This document shows, in pieces, positions 54,951 through 64,000 of a stretch of 64,000 bases of DNA. The DNA comes from Gnetum montanum (Eukaryota > Streptophyta > Gnetopsida > Gnetales > Gnetaceae), in NCBI GenBank assembly GCA_015680685.1, contig MNCI01033476.1, forward strand, positions 447,222 through 511,221, given 5' to 3'. The translations under genes were made by a program, and so were the position numbers. The notes below the pieces were generated by a model. The model ran no database searches. It saw only the letters and a list, made by a program, of their open reading frames with translations, and was not told the DNA's origin. Positions within the stretch are counted from its first letter, which is position 1. The number at the start of each line of letters is the position of its first letter.

Positions 54951-57027
54951 TGGTACTCCAGAGGGTAATAGTGATTTTAGAATGAGATGTGGCTTACAGA
55001 ACTTCTTGGAGAAACAAGTTGTTGAACATAGTACCCATATGGATTTGGTTACTTGTAAGGGTACTACTATCTTGATGGTGGCATTCCCCAAGACTATGGT
55101 TGGTACCATTGTTGATATTATTCATATGGTTGTGGTAGAGATCTACTTGGATAATAAGCCTATTATTACTGGTGGAATTGCCTTGGATTACTTTGAGGAT
55201 AAGGCAATTGTTTGGGTGCTTACCTCCGTGCTAGTTGAGGATTCAATGCATGCATCCCAAACTCTTGTAAGTGTGACACCACAGGGCAACATCCCTTAGG
55301 ATGTTCATATTAAAAAATATCACAACCAACATCATTGTTAGAGTATATCTTCACAAATTCTTCTACTACAGTAGCTTTGCCCTTACCTCTTTGGTAGGCA
55401 TGTTTAGCTTCTTTTAGCCTCCTGTGGTTACGATCACTATTTTGCTCTTTTGGTTTTTTAGTAATCTTCATAGCAGTTTGGGATTTTTCATCCAAAGAGT
55501 CTTATAATTTATCAACCTTTGCTGAAATATTAGAAATATATTTTTAGATGGGCAAGGTTTTCTTGTTCACCACTTTGTCAAGTGGTGACTTCTCCTCATC
55601 ACAAAATCAGACCTCTCTCTTTCTGATGGAAGGATCCCTGTTATATTCTTCCATACTTTCTTGTTTTTGCAACTCCCCTTCTTCTTTTGCAACATGTTCT
55701 ATTAGCCTCTGTATTTGATGAGCTCTTAATTTAGATAATCTTTTGTTGGCATAAACCCCAAGAGTTCTTCTAGTTTTTGCTCTAAGCCCATTTATGATGT
55801 GGTAGAGTTGTTTTCTTTGAGAATAATCATGGCCAAGGCATCGATGTAAAAAAGAATAGTATCTACCCATGGTGGCATCCAAGGGTTCATGTGTTCCCTG
55901 TTTCTAGCCTTGGATTTGCCTTTTCAAATTAAACATTCTAGAGTATGTTTGGTATTTGTCATTGAATAGCTTAAGCATTGTACTCCATTGGTGGATAGAT
56001 TCCAGCTTCAAGGATTGGTACTAGCTTTTCTTCTTTAATGAGTGTCTTAGGGAATAGCTTGAGTTTTTGCCAATCATTTTCAATGTTTTGTAAGGCATAG
56101 GCATCATGGAAAGCTTGTAGATGTGTCTGTCAACTAGAGTTCTATCGCCCCTCAAATCTTGGGATATTGTTCATGTCTAAGTGCTTGATTTGACTATCCT
56201 TCACATGCCTAGTTGGGATCTTAATTACCTCTAAAAAAGGCTCATCATCATCATAATTTTGTTGTCATTGATAATGCCCTTGGTTACCCATTTGATTATT
56301 CTGGGCATGGCAATTAGTATTATTACCTTAATGCTCACCTCCATCACAATTGTTCTTGCTGCGACATCTTTTAAAATCAGAAGAGGAAGAAGAAGTAGAT
56401 GCAGATGAAGAGGGGGAAGAGGGAGGAGGACTACCTCCACCATGAAATCTACAAACTCCACCTTGGGTATCATGGCCACGTTCATTATTTTTCATATCAT
56501 CTTGATGCTTTTTAGATCCCTTACCTTGACTACCATCTTTCCTTGAACTTGAATTGTTGATTGTAAACTGTAGATTCAAGGTCACATCCTCATCATCATT
56601 AACAAAGGGTAGAGAATCTTCATGCTGAGACTCCTCAGAAGAAGGGTTCTCATTGCCATCTTGGTTCAGTAGGAACAAGGGATTAGTGAACGGTTTTCCC
56701 TTAGCATCCTCATGATGCCTCTCTTGATGTTGATCTTGTTGCGTTGTGTTTTAATGGGATGGTAGTCTTAGTAGTCATAGTCTTGCATAACATATCCTTC
56801 TTGAAGATTGTGAACGTCTAACTTCTTAAGAGTTTGAAGTAGCATCATGGAACAAATTGATTGAGGGGCATTACAAAGTTGCCTTCCATATCATGCCATC
56901 ATACTTGCTCATTCTAACGTAGGATGAAGGTGAAGTTTGACACATACTCATATGGGTGAGTATATATCACTTTGCATTCTTGTGGGACTAATGGTTTTGT
57001 ATCATCTAGCTTGTGAGAAGAAGACAT
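54951..57027 (-). pseudogene. Element E gag
   Basis: Start ATG at 57025-57027 (MSSSHKLDDTKPLVPQ), then a YEYVSNFTFILR block. An acidic segment (56540-56678, EESQHEDSLPFVNDDEDVTL) and a Ser/Pro run (56385-56430) follow. The capsid-like domain lies at 56200-55620, its end open at 55607-55882 (MDATMGRYYSFLHRCLGHDY, LYHIINGLRAKTRRTLGVYA). A helical part follows, then AYQRGKGKATVVEEFVK and GCDIF-x-YEHPKGCCPVVSHLQEFG (55260-55350), and finally a Tyr/Pro/Gln linker. At the codon where A and B share TAG, this copy has CAG. Confidence 0.83.
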
Positions 57028-57156
57028 TTTGCAAACAGTAAAATATCAATGTGCTCTTATAGTTATGTTATTTGGGAATGATGTTGACCTTGGGGTTTGT
57101 CCAACAATATTAATAATATCCACTAAACCTAGATAGTGCATGTTTCAACAAACAGA

Positions 57157-57175
57157 GTCCCTAACAACAACGCTA
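57157..57175 (-). promoter_or_regulatory. Element E primer-binding site
   Basis: Minus strand TAGCGTTGTTGTTAGGGAC, one base from the LTR. It is the tRNA-Asp-type PBS with G-to-A and C-to-T changes. Confidence 0.75.
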
Positions 57176-57176
57176 A

Positions 57177-58138
57177 TGATGAGCAATTGAAGGTACCCCT
57201 ATGCCCAACCATATGAATCATGAAGCATTCATGCACAATTTAGTCAAATTCCTTGGACTCTCTAGTTTTTGATGCACTAGTCTTCTAGGAAGTGAATCTT
57301 GCCCTAAGGTCATTTGTCATCTTTCCAATTACACTTGTGAAGTACAAAGGTATGGTTAAGTGTAATTGAGGCATATGATTTTTGTCCTTTTATGTTTTAT
57401 GTTCTTTGGTGCTTGAAGAGAGAGATAAAGTAATTTAATGACTAATTCGATCTAACTAACTAACTAGTCTCTAGCTAATCCTAACTTAAGCATCCAATCC
57501 CACTTTCTATGCATGTCCTAAACCCATGTATCCACTATTGTGTTACCAAGTGCTACACTACTAGGTACACTAAGAAATAACACTGTTGGGATTATCAAGC
57601 GAATACATGTTTATGCTTAAAGCAGTTGTACTTATGTACTTAATCTATTTAGCTTACTTGATAAATGTCTAATTTAGCTTAATTGATTAGATATTTAATA
57701 AAAACAATGAATGTATAAATAAAACATTTAAGCTATCCAGAATGCTACAAGGTTTATCAAGAAGCTCATCTTTATTGCCATACATACTAGTGTGGTTTAG
57801 GTACAATAGTGCTCAAATAAGGATCTGTACACTCAATGACTCCTGTTGCAGGCACTCGTGAAAAATATTCTAACTTTCAAATAGACAAATTGGAAGAGCT
57901 CTACTACTACTATGAATCTAATCCCCATAAACATGGCTGGGAGCTTGTATTTATAGTTTTTGCTCTAGGGCTGTGTCGACGGGGCCCCATTAATGTATCA
58001 AATGCTACCTTGATGTAGCCCTATCGATGGGGCAACACCACGTAAATGGGGCCTCGTTGATGAGGCCACGTCAATGGGACCTCATTGACGAGGCCACGTC
58101 AATGGAGGCTCGTCGACGTGACACTTTGACGTTCATTA
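57177..58138 (-). repeat. Element E 5' LTR
   Basis: 962 bp, left end TGATGAG, right end decayed to GTTCATTA. The U3 end (57975-58130) is a dense array of GAGGCC(A)CGTCAATG-like units, for example GAGGCCACGTCAATGGGACC and GAGGCCACGTCAATGGAGGC, with self-complementary CGTCGACG. Confidence 0.88.
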
Positions 58139-58476
58139 GGTGTTCATCTATTTTGCTAGAGGATCTTCCAACCCTCCATTATGATGCTGCTATTCTACTT
58201 GTTGATTTAGGGGTTCATCTGTCTTGTTATATATATGACTAAACTTTTCCTCTATGANAGGCGGAGGGGTGGTGGTGGTTGGGGATAAGAGAAGAAAGAC
58301 ATTGTCCAAAATAAAGTTTGGTTAATCTTTCTAATTCTTACAACTTTGGTAGTAATGAAGGAAATTTGTTTAATGCTTATCATTTTTTAGTCAAGAAAAA
58401 TGATGCTAAGGAAAAGAAAAAACATGCTGAAGTTGAGAATAAATAAAATAATCTAAAGGTAAAGATACAAAGAATT
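58139..58476. other. Flank of element E, with one undetermined base
   Basis: No gene recognised. Base 58258 is N, followed by a G-rich stretch (58259-58290). A short open reading on the plus strand crosses from the LTR into this flank and is not credible. Confidence 0.5.
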
Positions 58477-58496
58477 AAGTTAATGTTAATAATTAG

Positions 58497-58646
58497 ATGT
58501 TAGCCTAGTAGTAAGCCTCTTGATTTGAAAGCTCCAAGTCACGAGTTCAATTCTGGTGGGTAATGTTGAGTTATAAAATTCTAACTAGACTAAATGTCTT
58601 GAATTCTACTTATATTACAATTATTTTGGGGTTCCAAGACCCCACA
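58497..58646 (+). mobile_element. SINE family 2, full copy
   Basis: 150 bp between 20-bp repeats (58477-58496 and 58647-58666) that agree at 17 positions. It starts ATGTTAGCCTAGTAGTAAGC (A-box-like), has a B-box-like CGAGTTCAATTCTGG and ends CAATTATTTTGGGGTTCCAA plus a few bases. A tRNA-derived SINE is the best reading. Confidence 0.72.
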
Positions 58647-58854
58647 AAGTTAATATCAATAATAAGAAGAATCAAATAGTAAAAAAGAAACCAAAGAAGG
58701 CATAAACTTATATGAATGTTTTTGTTTGTACTATAGGAAGTATTGATCAATCCAAACTGATATCTCATAAGGCAAATATGTCCTTAACAAGAATGATGTT
58801 AACTAAAAGATCAAAACTAATGTTGACAAGTAGGTTATAGTTGTTGGTAAACAT

Positions 58855-59355
58855 TCTTGATGTTGTTAGAATCATCATAACCTTATCCCAACATAAATGG
58901 GATTGTCTACATGAGTTTTTTCTCACTGTTCACCTCTACAAAGAGTTAGATCTTTGTTTATTTGCAATTTCTTTCAGTTATTTTTAATTATTTTTTCATT
59001 TCCTTTTTGGTCTTTCTTTCAATAGCTCTCTTGGAATAGTAATGTAGTAACCTTTTTTTATAGGCTCGTTATTTGATCTTCTTTGCATATGTTCAAACTA
59101 TCTAAGATGCTATTCCCACAACTTATTTGAAATAGAAATCATTCTAAGTCTTTCTCGAATGTTTGTATGATGCAGTATGTCTCTTTTGATAACATTCAAC
59201 ATCCATCTAAGCATCTACAATTTTTCTATATTGATTTGTTTTTTAGGCCTCTTTTGTATTGCCAAATATTCAACACCATGTAAGATAAGAGCCTTGTTAT
59301 CTTGTAAAGTTTGTCCTTTAGTTTTATTGGGATATTTTTATTGAAATTCTTGATG
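58855..59355 (-). pseudogene. RTE-type LINE 3' end
   Basis: Minus strand. The protein end is recognisable as IPIKLKDKLYKI near 59330-59295, then, with stops, a CRCLDGC-like stretch where plant RTE LINEs have M-L-R-W-M-C. It also has an EKDLE-like segment. Downstream is the RTE-like 3' untranslated motif CATTTATGTTGGGATAAGG (58881-58899 in reverse). The 5' part and tail are not visible. Confidence 0.65.
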
Positions 59356-59520
59356 TAAGGTTAACATTAAGGGATAAAGTAACAGTGATATGGAATAAAT
59401 GACAATATTTTCTTAGAACAAACTTTACATTGTGCCATTTTTTAGAACTTGAGACATTTTTTAACAATATTTGCCCCCAAGACTTATGGTTAAATTAACT
59501 TTATAACTTAGCATTGTGCA

Positions 59521-59610
59521 CCCAAGGGTATAGTGTAGTGGCCAAAATACTGACCTCTTAGTTGGGATGTTGTAGGTTCAATTCTTACCTTGCTTATAGC
59601 TGTGGTAATA
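59521..59610 (+). repeat. Possible tRNA-derived repeat head
   Basis: AGTGTAGTGGCCAAAATAC looks like an A box and GTAGGTTCAATTCTTACC like a B box at suitable spacing. It runs directly into the tandem duplication at 59611. No target duplication was found, so it may be a SINE or chance. Confidence 0.35.
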
Positions 59611-59840
59611 GTAGGACACTTATTTGTTTAGTGGGTCACATCTATTATGTTTTGGGCCTAGCAACCTCCCAAGTTTGAATATGTTTAAAGGTCCTATACT
59701 TTACAATTGTTCAAAATAAATTTATAGTAAGACATTTGTTTATTTAGTGGGTCACATCTATTATGTTTTGGACCTAGTAACCTCCCAAGTTTGATTCTGT
59801 TTTAAGGTCATATACTTTACAATTGCTCAAAATAAATCTT
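59611..59840. repeat. Two tandem ~116-bp units
   Basis: Units at 59611-59726 and 59727-59840 share GTGGGTCACATCTATTATGT, CTCCCAAGTTTGA and ATACTTTACAATTG. They differ at several bases, so the duplication is not recent. Confidence 0.8.
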
Positions 59841-59907
59841 TTGAAAATTTAACTAAACATTTTTAATAGCATGTTGGAATGAGTTATATCTTATTGGTAA
59901 AACCTTT

Positions 59908-60011
59908 GGGGGTGTTGGAACCCGAAATAATTGAAACATAGGTAGATCCCAAGATTTTTAGACATTTATAACTTAATGCTACCAAGCCAAGACTTGTATC
60001 ACTAGGTTAAC
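59908..60011 (-). mobile_element. SINE family 2, internally deleted copy
   Basis: 104 bp between 15-bp repeats ATTGGTAAAACCTTT (59893-59907) and ATTGGTAAAATCTTT (60012-60026). The minus strand has GTTAACCTAGTG at the start and CAATTATTTCGGGTTCCAA at the end, as in the copy at 58497, but the middle with the B box is missing. Confidence 0.65.
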
Positions 60012-60026
60012 ATTGGTAAAATCTTT

Positions 60027-61719
60027 AATTTGCTTCCATTGCACCATAAGTTCATTTGGTTAGTGAGGCATTGCTATATTGCTTAGAGCATGCATTTTGT
60101 GATTTGAAAGTTATAATTCCAAAAGATATGCTGATGTATATAGTTGAGTTTTGCTTGAGTTCTACCAAAGTTATATATATATATATATGACTTTAATAGT
60201 TAAGGTTTTCAAACATGGCTATACTCCAAAAGGTTTGCACACCGGCTTTCAATGGTAAAGTACAAACGGCATGTTTTTCAGGGGCTTACTGGACATTTAC
60301 TTCTAAAAATTCTTGGGGGAAAGAAATTTAACTAGCGTCTCCAAAGGAAACGAGCAAAGAAATTAAAAAACCAACGTTATTCATTCAAAGCTTTGCTTTG
60401 GAAAAAGCAATTGCTTCACTTCTATCTGTGATTAGCCCATGTCTGTTTAGGCCACTATAATCCAGTGATTCTTGCGAACCTACAGCGTCTCTATTAGGCT
60501 TCTGCTAATTGGTTTCATGTTTTAAATAAATCTTACCAAAATCTTCAGTTGACATCACAGGGAAGTGGGATGATAAATTTTTCGGCGGTTCAACAGGTTC
60601 CTGTAATTAAATGAGTGGAGTGAAGAAATGTCAAGCATCTTATTGAAGGTTCTGAACTGCAGTGCTACCAGAGTATATAGCTGATCATATTCATGAAATC
60701 AGCAGTAAGATAAAATCGAATTGGGTGGAATTTGTCCAGGACTTTGCTTTCGGTATGATTTGTGGGTTCAATCAAATTCAACGTTCTGTCATAAATATTG
60801 CAGGAAATGCTGTATGCTAATGCTTTCAACATTTTAAGGCTTCAGAGGTACTTTTATCAAAAAACATAAAAAATCTGTCATGTTCAAGTTGAGACAACTC
60901 TAATTTGACATGAAAGTTTTGTGCTGGTTTGACGAATTCGAATTTGTAGTTCTCAAAATTTTCCTAATCATTATGCATCAGTCATGGTATTTGGAAGGGT
61001 GCTTTCGCCTAAGTTTTCTTTATAACTTGCTTGGCATATCTGATAAATTTTTAGCACTTTTAATTCAATAGTGTCTGGTCTCCATTGTTGCTGACACATT
61101 CATTGCACCTTGTTTTTCCTAGAGGATGTTTGTTCAATAAACTGTAATGTCTGGAGGGTTTTCAGTATTATTGAATGCAGTTTAGAAAGTAGGGTGTGAT
61201 TGTCTTAAAAAAAATGGGAATTTCTTCTAACTTCAGTTATGCATCTGAGCACACTAATAATAACCTTTCGTTCTTATTTGATTTTAATTCCTTGTTTTGA
61301 ATATTTCTGATCTGTGCTGTACGGTGGTGCTGCCCTGATAATCTAAAGCAAGGTATTCTTAATTAATTTCTTACTAGACCTTGGTTTCAATACTCTCGAT
61401 TCCACATTAGCATTTTCTTTGTTAGCCGCTAGTGCATTTAGCGATTTCTTCTGCTAGCCCAAATCTAAATCTAATAAACCAGGATGGTAATTGTTAGGCC
61501 CCTAACGGCTTTTTGTTTGAGCATTATTCAACATACAATTTCGTATGTGAATTTGTTTTACAGATACTGGTTAATTCATTGACTGATTAGATTTTTCTTT
61601 GAAGACTACCCAAAATGTCAATGTTTTTTCTCGTTGCATAGGGCATGCTAGGCTCAAGTTACTTATTGGATTTGGAGGGTTACTGTACAGAATATTTAAA
61701 GAACTTTTCTTGGTTGCAG
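60027..61719 (+). other. Upstream region of the PHD-homeodomain-like gene
   Basis: No repeat family recognised except a short (TA)n at 60172-60188. GC is a little higher near 60350-60620, which may hold the promoter or a 5' untranslated exon. An intron then probably spans to the acceptor TTCTTGGTTGCAG ending at 61719. The exact transcription start and first exon cannot be fixed from sequence alone. Confidence 0.4.
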
Positions 61720-62429
61720 ATTGAAGTTTGAAGTGGTTTTTCCTGCTTAGAGGAAGAAGCAATGGTGAAGGCTGCAAAGAATTCCCCGTTATTACATGAA
61801 AATAAACAATCTGTATCTTCTGCAATTTTGTCAGAGTCGGGACAGAAGCAGATACCATCCGAGCGTAATATGGATGTTTCTGAAAGCATTACTGGCAGAA
61901 TGAGGGAAAGGAAAAAGCAGTCTCATATGCAGATGATTGCATCAATTCTTACAAAGAGAAGAACAAGAAAAACATCCGAGCTAAAAAATGCTTCTGATCA
62001 GCAAAATAGAATTAATTCAGCTAGCAAAAGAGCAACTGGAAGATTGACATCTGAAAGGTTAGTTAAGAGAACTCTACAGAAAAATTCAACTCAGAATTTG
62101 ATCAGGAAAGATACTTCAAGAAGACATAGGAAGAGTTCTGATAAGAAGGGGTTTTCAACAAGATCTGATACATTGCAACAGGAGAAAGCTAGAGGATGGA
62201 AGTGGAAAGAGGGTATAAAAACACTTGCAAAGGAGAATCCTGAAGGAACAGATAATGCAGATGATTTGAAGAAGAAGAGGAGAAGGAGAAAGAAAAGAAA
62301 GAGAAATCAAGATGTTCCTCAGGATGAAGTTTTGTGTGTCAAGAGAAGGATTAGGTATCTTTTGATCAAGATGAAGCAGGAACAAAATCTTATTGATGCC
62401 TATTCAGGAGAAGGTTGGAAAGGCCAAAG
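61720..62429 (+). CDS. N-terminal exon of a probable plant PHD-finger/homeodomain protein (HAT3.1/PRH-like)
   Basis: Coding from ATG 61762 for 222 codons, ending at a donor AAAG|GTTAGT after 62429 in phase 2. The exon begins after a good acceptor (TTTTCTTGGTTGCAG, 61719), leaving a 42-base leader. The protein is basic and Ser/Lys-rich. A strong nuclear localisation run [12 protein letters not shown] lies at residues 171-182. The exon ends [30 protein letters not shown]. This last block is known from plant PRH/HAT3.1-type proteins, just before the PHD finger, which would be in later exons off the window. Such proteins are nuclear DNA- and chromatin-binding regulators. Continuing past the donor gives only 26 more codons of intron sequence. 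The call rests on one conserved block recalled from memory. Confidence 0.62.
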
Positions 62430-63465
62430 GTTAGTTAAGTTTACTCTCTGCATTTACCATTGTTATTACAAGTTCTTGTTTAGTTCGATAGCAATCTTTC
62501 ATTTTTAATAAGGTTTTTAGCTCTGTGTATATTGAAAATATTGGAAAATGGGTGCCATTTTTTATACCTTAATCTTTTCTTAAGAGTTAGACCCCCTCAA
62601 GATCTCAACGTTATTTTAATATTATACACTGCACTTTCCTACAAAGTTTACAGAAATGATAATTGGAATCAAGATAATGACCTATTGATCTATGTAACTA
62701 CAAATTATTCCCCCTTTGTTGTACTCAAGTATATCTGTAATATTTACGATATATGTTTTGGTCACGTTTGGATCCAACTTGTAATCTAATAGGATGTACT
62801 TGCACTTGTGATCCCATATTAATAGCAAACTTTGTAAAATTGGGATGCCGTGTACCATTGTTTCAGTTTGAATAATGCCATAGGAATAACAGCATTAATC
62901 TGATCATAGAATTAACCAAAATGTTATAGAACAGAGAAATATCATCATTGGATAGAGCAAATATCAGGTATGTAATCTTTTTATAGAAAAGCCACCTACC
63001 TAACCAAGCGCTGGCAGCAATTATTTCTGCTTGCTGACAGTCCCAACATCATGACCATGAAAATTCTCCCATAGATTGAACAATGGTTTTTGCAGTTCTT
63101 TCATACAGAGCACCACCGCTTCATTGTGGTGAAAGAAGAAGGCTTTACAAGCAGTTTCTCCCTAGTCATTGAGCATAATTATTTTTTTATGACATAGTGG
63201 TGGAGGTCATAAGGATGGGGTTCCAAAATGTGGAGGAGCTCTGATACTAAATATTGAAAAATAAAGGTATTCAAATGTAAGATTTAACAATAGGCTACTC
63301 ACAAATACCAAATGAAAAGTTGTATTGAGAGGATAGGGAATGACATCTTTGGAGTATCCAAAAAATTAAGTACATAAAAAAGGAAACTTGGTGGTAAAGT
63401 GAGGAAGTGCAACAAAAAATTAAAGATAAAAGATATTTCAAGAAGTGACAATAGAGTAGGAGACA
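62430..63465 (+). other. Start of a long intron of the PHD-homeodomain-like gene
   Basis: AT-rich, begins GTTAGTTAAG at 62430. No exon-like coding segment was recognised. The open stretch 62532-62789 is low-complexity and without family resemblance. Confidence 0.45.
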
Positions 63466-64000
63466 TGATGATTTTGAAAGATACACAACAGCAAAGAATG
63501 TGGTGAAGAAGACAATGAACAAGGCTAAGCACAATGCTTTTGATACCTTTTATGAGAAGCTAGGAACTAAGGAAAGTGAAAAATTGATTTACAAGTTAGC
63601 TAAGACTCAAAACAAAAGGAGTAAATATACCTTGACTATATTAGATGTATCAAGTCAAATGACCAAAGAATTTTGGTTATAGACAATGAATCATGGAGTG
63701 ATCGAGGATCTATTTTTAGGGTCTTCTTAATAAAGAATTTTCAAGAGATGAATTTAATTGTGCAAGATTGTATGTGAGAATGATAAACTATATTCATGCT
63801 TTTGAAATTAAGAAAGCTTTAAGGAAAATGAAAAATGGTAAAGCGATGGGGTCGGGTGACATCCTTGTAGAGGTTAGAAAGTTTATAGGAGATAAAGGGA
63901 TCACTTGGTTGACAAATTTATTCAACAATACGGAGAGGGGGGAGGTTTTGGTGGTAGGGGTGGGGGGTGTGTGGGGAGAGGAAATGTCAAATGATTTAAG
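63466..64000 (+). pseudogene. RTE-type LINE fragment, RT N-terminal region (runs off window)
   Basis: Plus strand. AKNVVKKTMNKAKHNAFDTF, YEKLGTKESEKLIYKLAKTQ and, after stops, FEIKKALRKMKNGKAMGSGD, ILVEVRKFIGDKGITWLTNL and FNN match the conserved start of plant RTE LINE RT. The usual K-x-G-K-A-x-G-P-D is changed to K-A-M-G-S-G-D. Instead of the usual short spacer before MPxEWR, a run of about 45 G-rich bases (63937-63981) is inserted without changing frame (MSNDL follows). It probably lies within the gene's intron. Confidence 0.75.

Larger units (their letters stand above)
44795..58138 (-). mobile_element. Element E: Athila/Tat-like LTR retrotransposon with extra 3' ORF (13.3 kb)
   Basis: Minus strand, both LTRs present (44795-45771 and 57177-58138), flanks GTTGT (44790-44794) and GGTGT (58139-58143), 4 of 5 bases equal. 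It has gag, PR, RT, RNase H, INT, non-coding block, extra coiled-coil ORF and PPT in the order of element C. It inserted just downstream of the L1 LINE. All genes have stops, but long parts of RT, RNase H and INT stay open. Confidence 0.9.

Noticed and set aside
58027-58242. Short plus-strand reading frame across the right end of element E
   Set aside because: It crosses from the LTR into the flank and has no resemblance to a known protein.
58497-58565. Possible tRNA gene
   Set aside because: A- and B-box-like motifs are present, but no cloverleaf with a proper acceptor stem is visible, and the flanking duplication marks a SINE.
62532-62789. Possible second exon of the PHD-homeodomain-like gene
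   Set aside because: No splice sites in suitable phase and no PHD-type Cys/His spacing; the sequence looks like intron.

Overview
The window is plant nuclear DNA, almost all of it decayed retrotransposons, with one protein-coding gene fragment near the right end. The primer-binding sites match plant tRNA-Asp, the LTR elements are of the plant Athila/Tat group, and the gene exon resembles plant PHD-finger/homeodomain proteins. Low GC, deep nesting and long gene-free stretches suggest a very large genome. A gymnosperm is a reasonable guess, but the sequence does not prove it.

Positions 1-25130 hold a three-level nest of one Ty3/gypsy (Athila/Tat-like) family. Element C (plus strand, gag-PR-RT-RH-INT plus an extra 3' ORF, 13174-25130; its 5' part is off the left edge) received element B (minus strand, 1-13173). 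B in turn received element A (plus strand, 4421-11515), which is complete, with two 0.81-kb LTRs and the target duplication AAGGA. A and B lack RT, RNase H and most of integrase through what looks like the same deletion, so they form a gag-protease non-autonomous subfamily. Because A sits in B in opposite orientation, the region is a giant inverted repeat.

Positions 25131-29490 are degenerate DNA with a minus-strand Tat-type gag fragment interrupted by a SINE. Positions 29491-39592 are element D (minus strand, full pol, no extra ORF). Positions 39593-44794 hold SINEs and a decayed L1 LINE on the plus strand. Positions 44795-58138 are element E (minus strand, full pol plus extra ORF). All five family copies share TGATGAG/CTCATCA LTR ends, or decayed forms of them; a polypurine-like AGTCATGGGGG motif that occurs again just after pol; and a conserved 3' non-coding block. 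C and E also carry a coiled-coil ORF that starts directly at a splice-acceptor-like site. All pol genes are broken, mostly by stops that look like C-to-T or G-to-A changes.

Positions 58139-64000 hold SINE copies, a minus-strand RTE LINE 3' end, a tandem duplication, and the first coding exon (61762-62429) of a probable HAT3.1/PRH-type PHD-homeodomain protein. The following intron contains another RTE LINE fragment running to the window edge. One undetermined base (N) lies at 58258.
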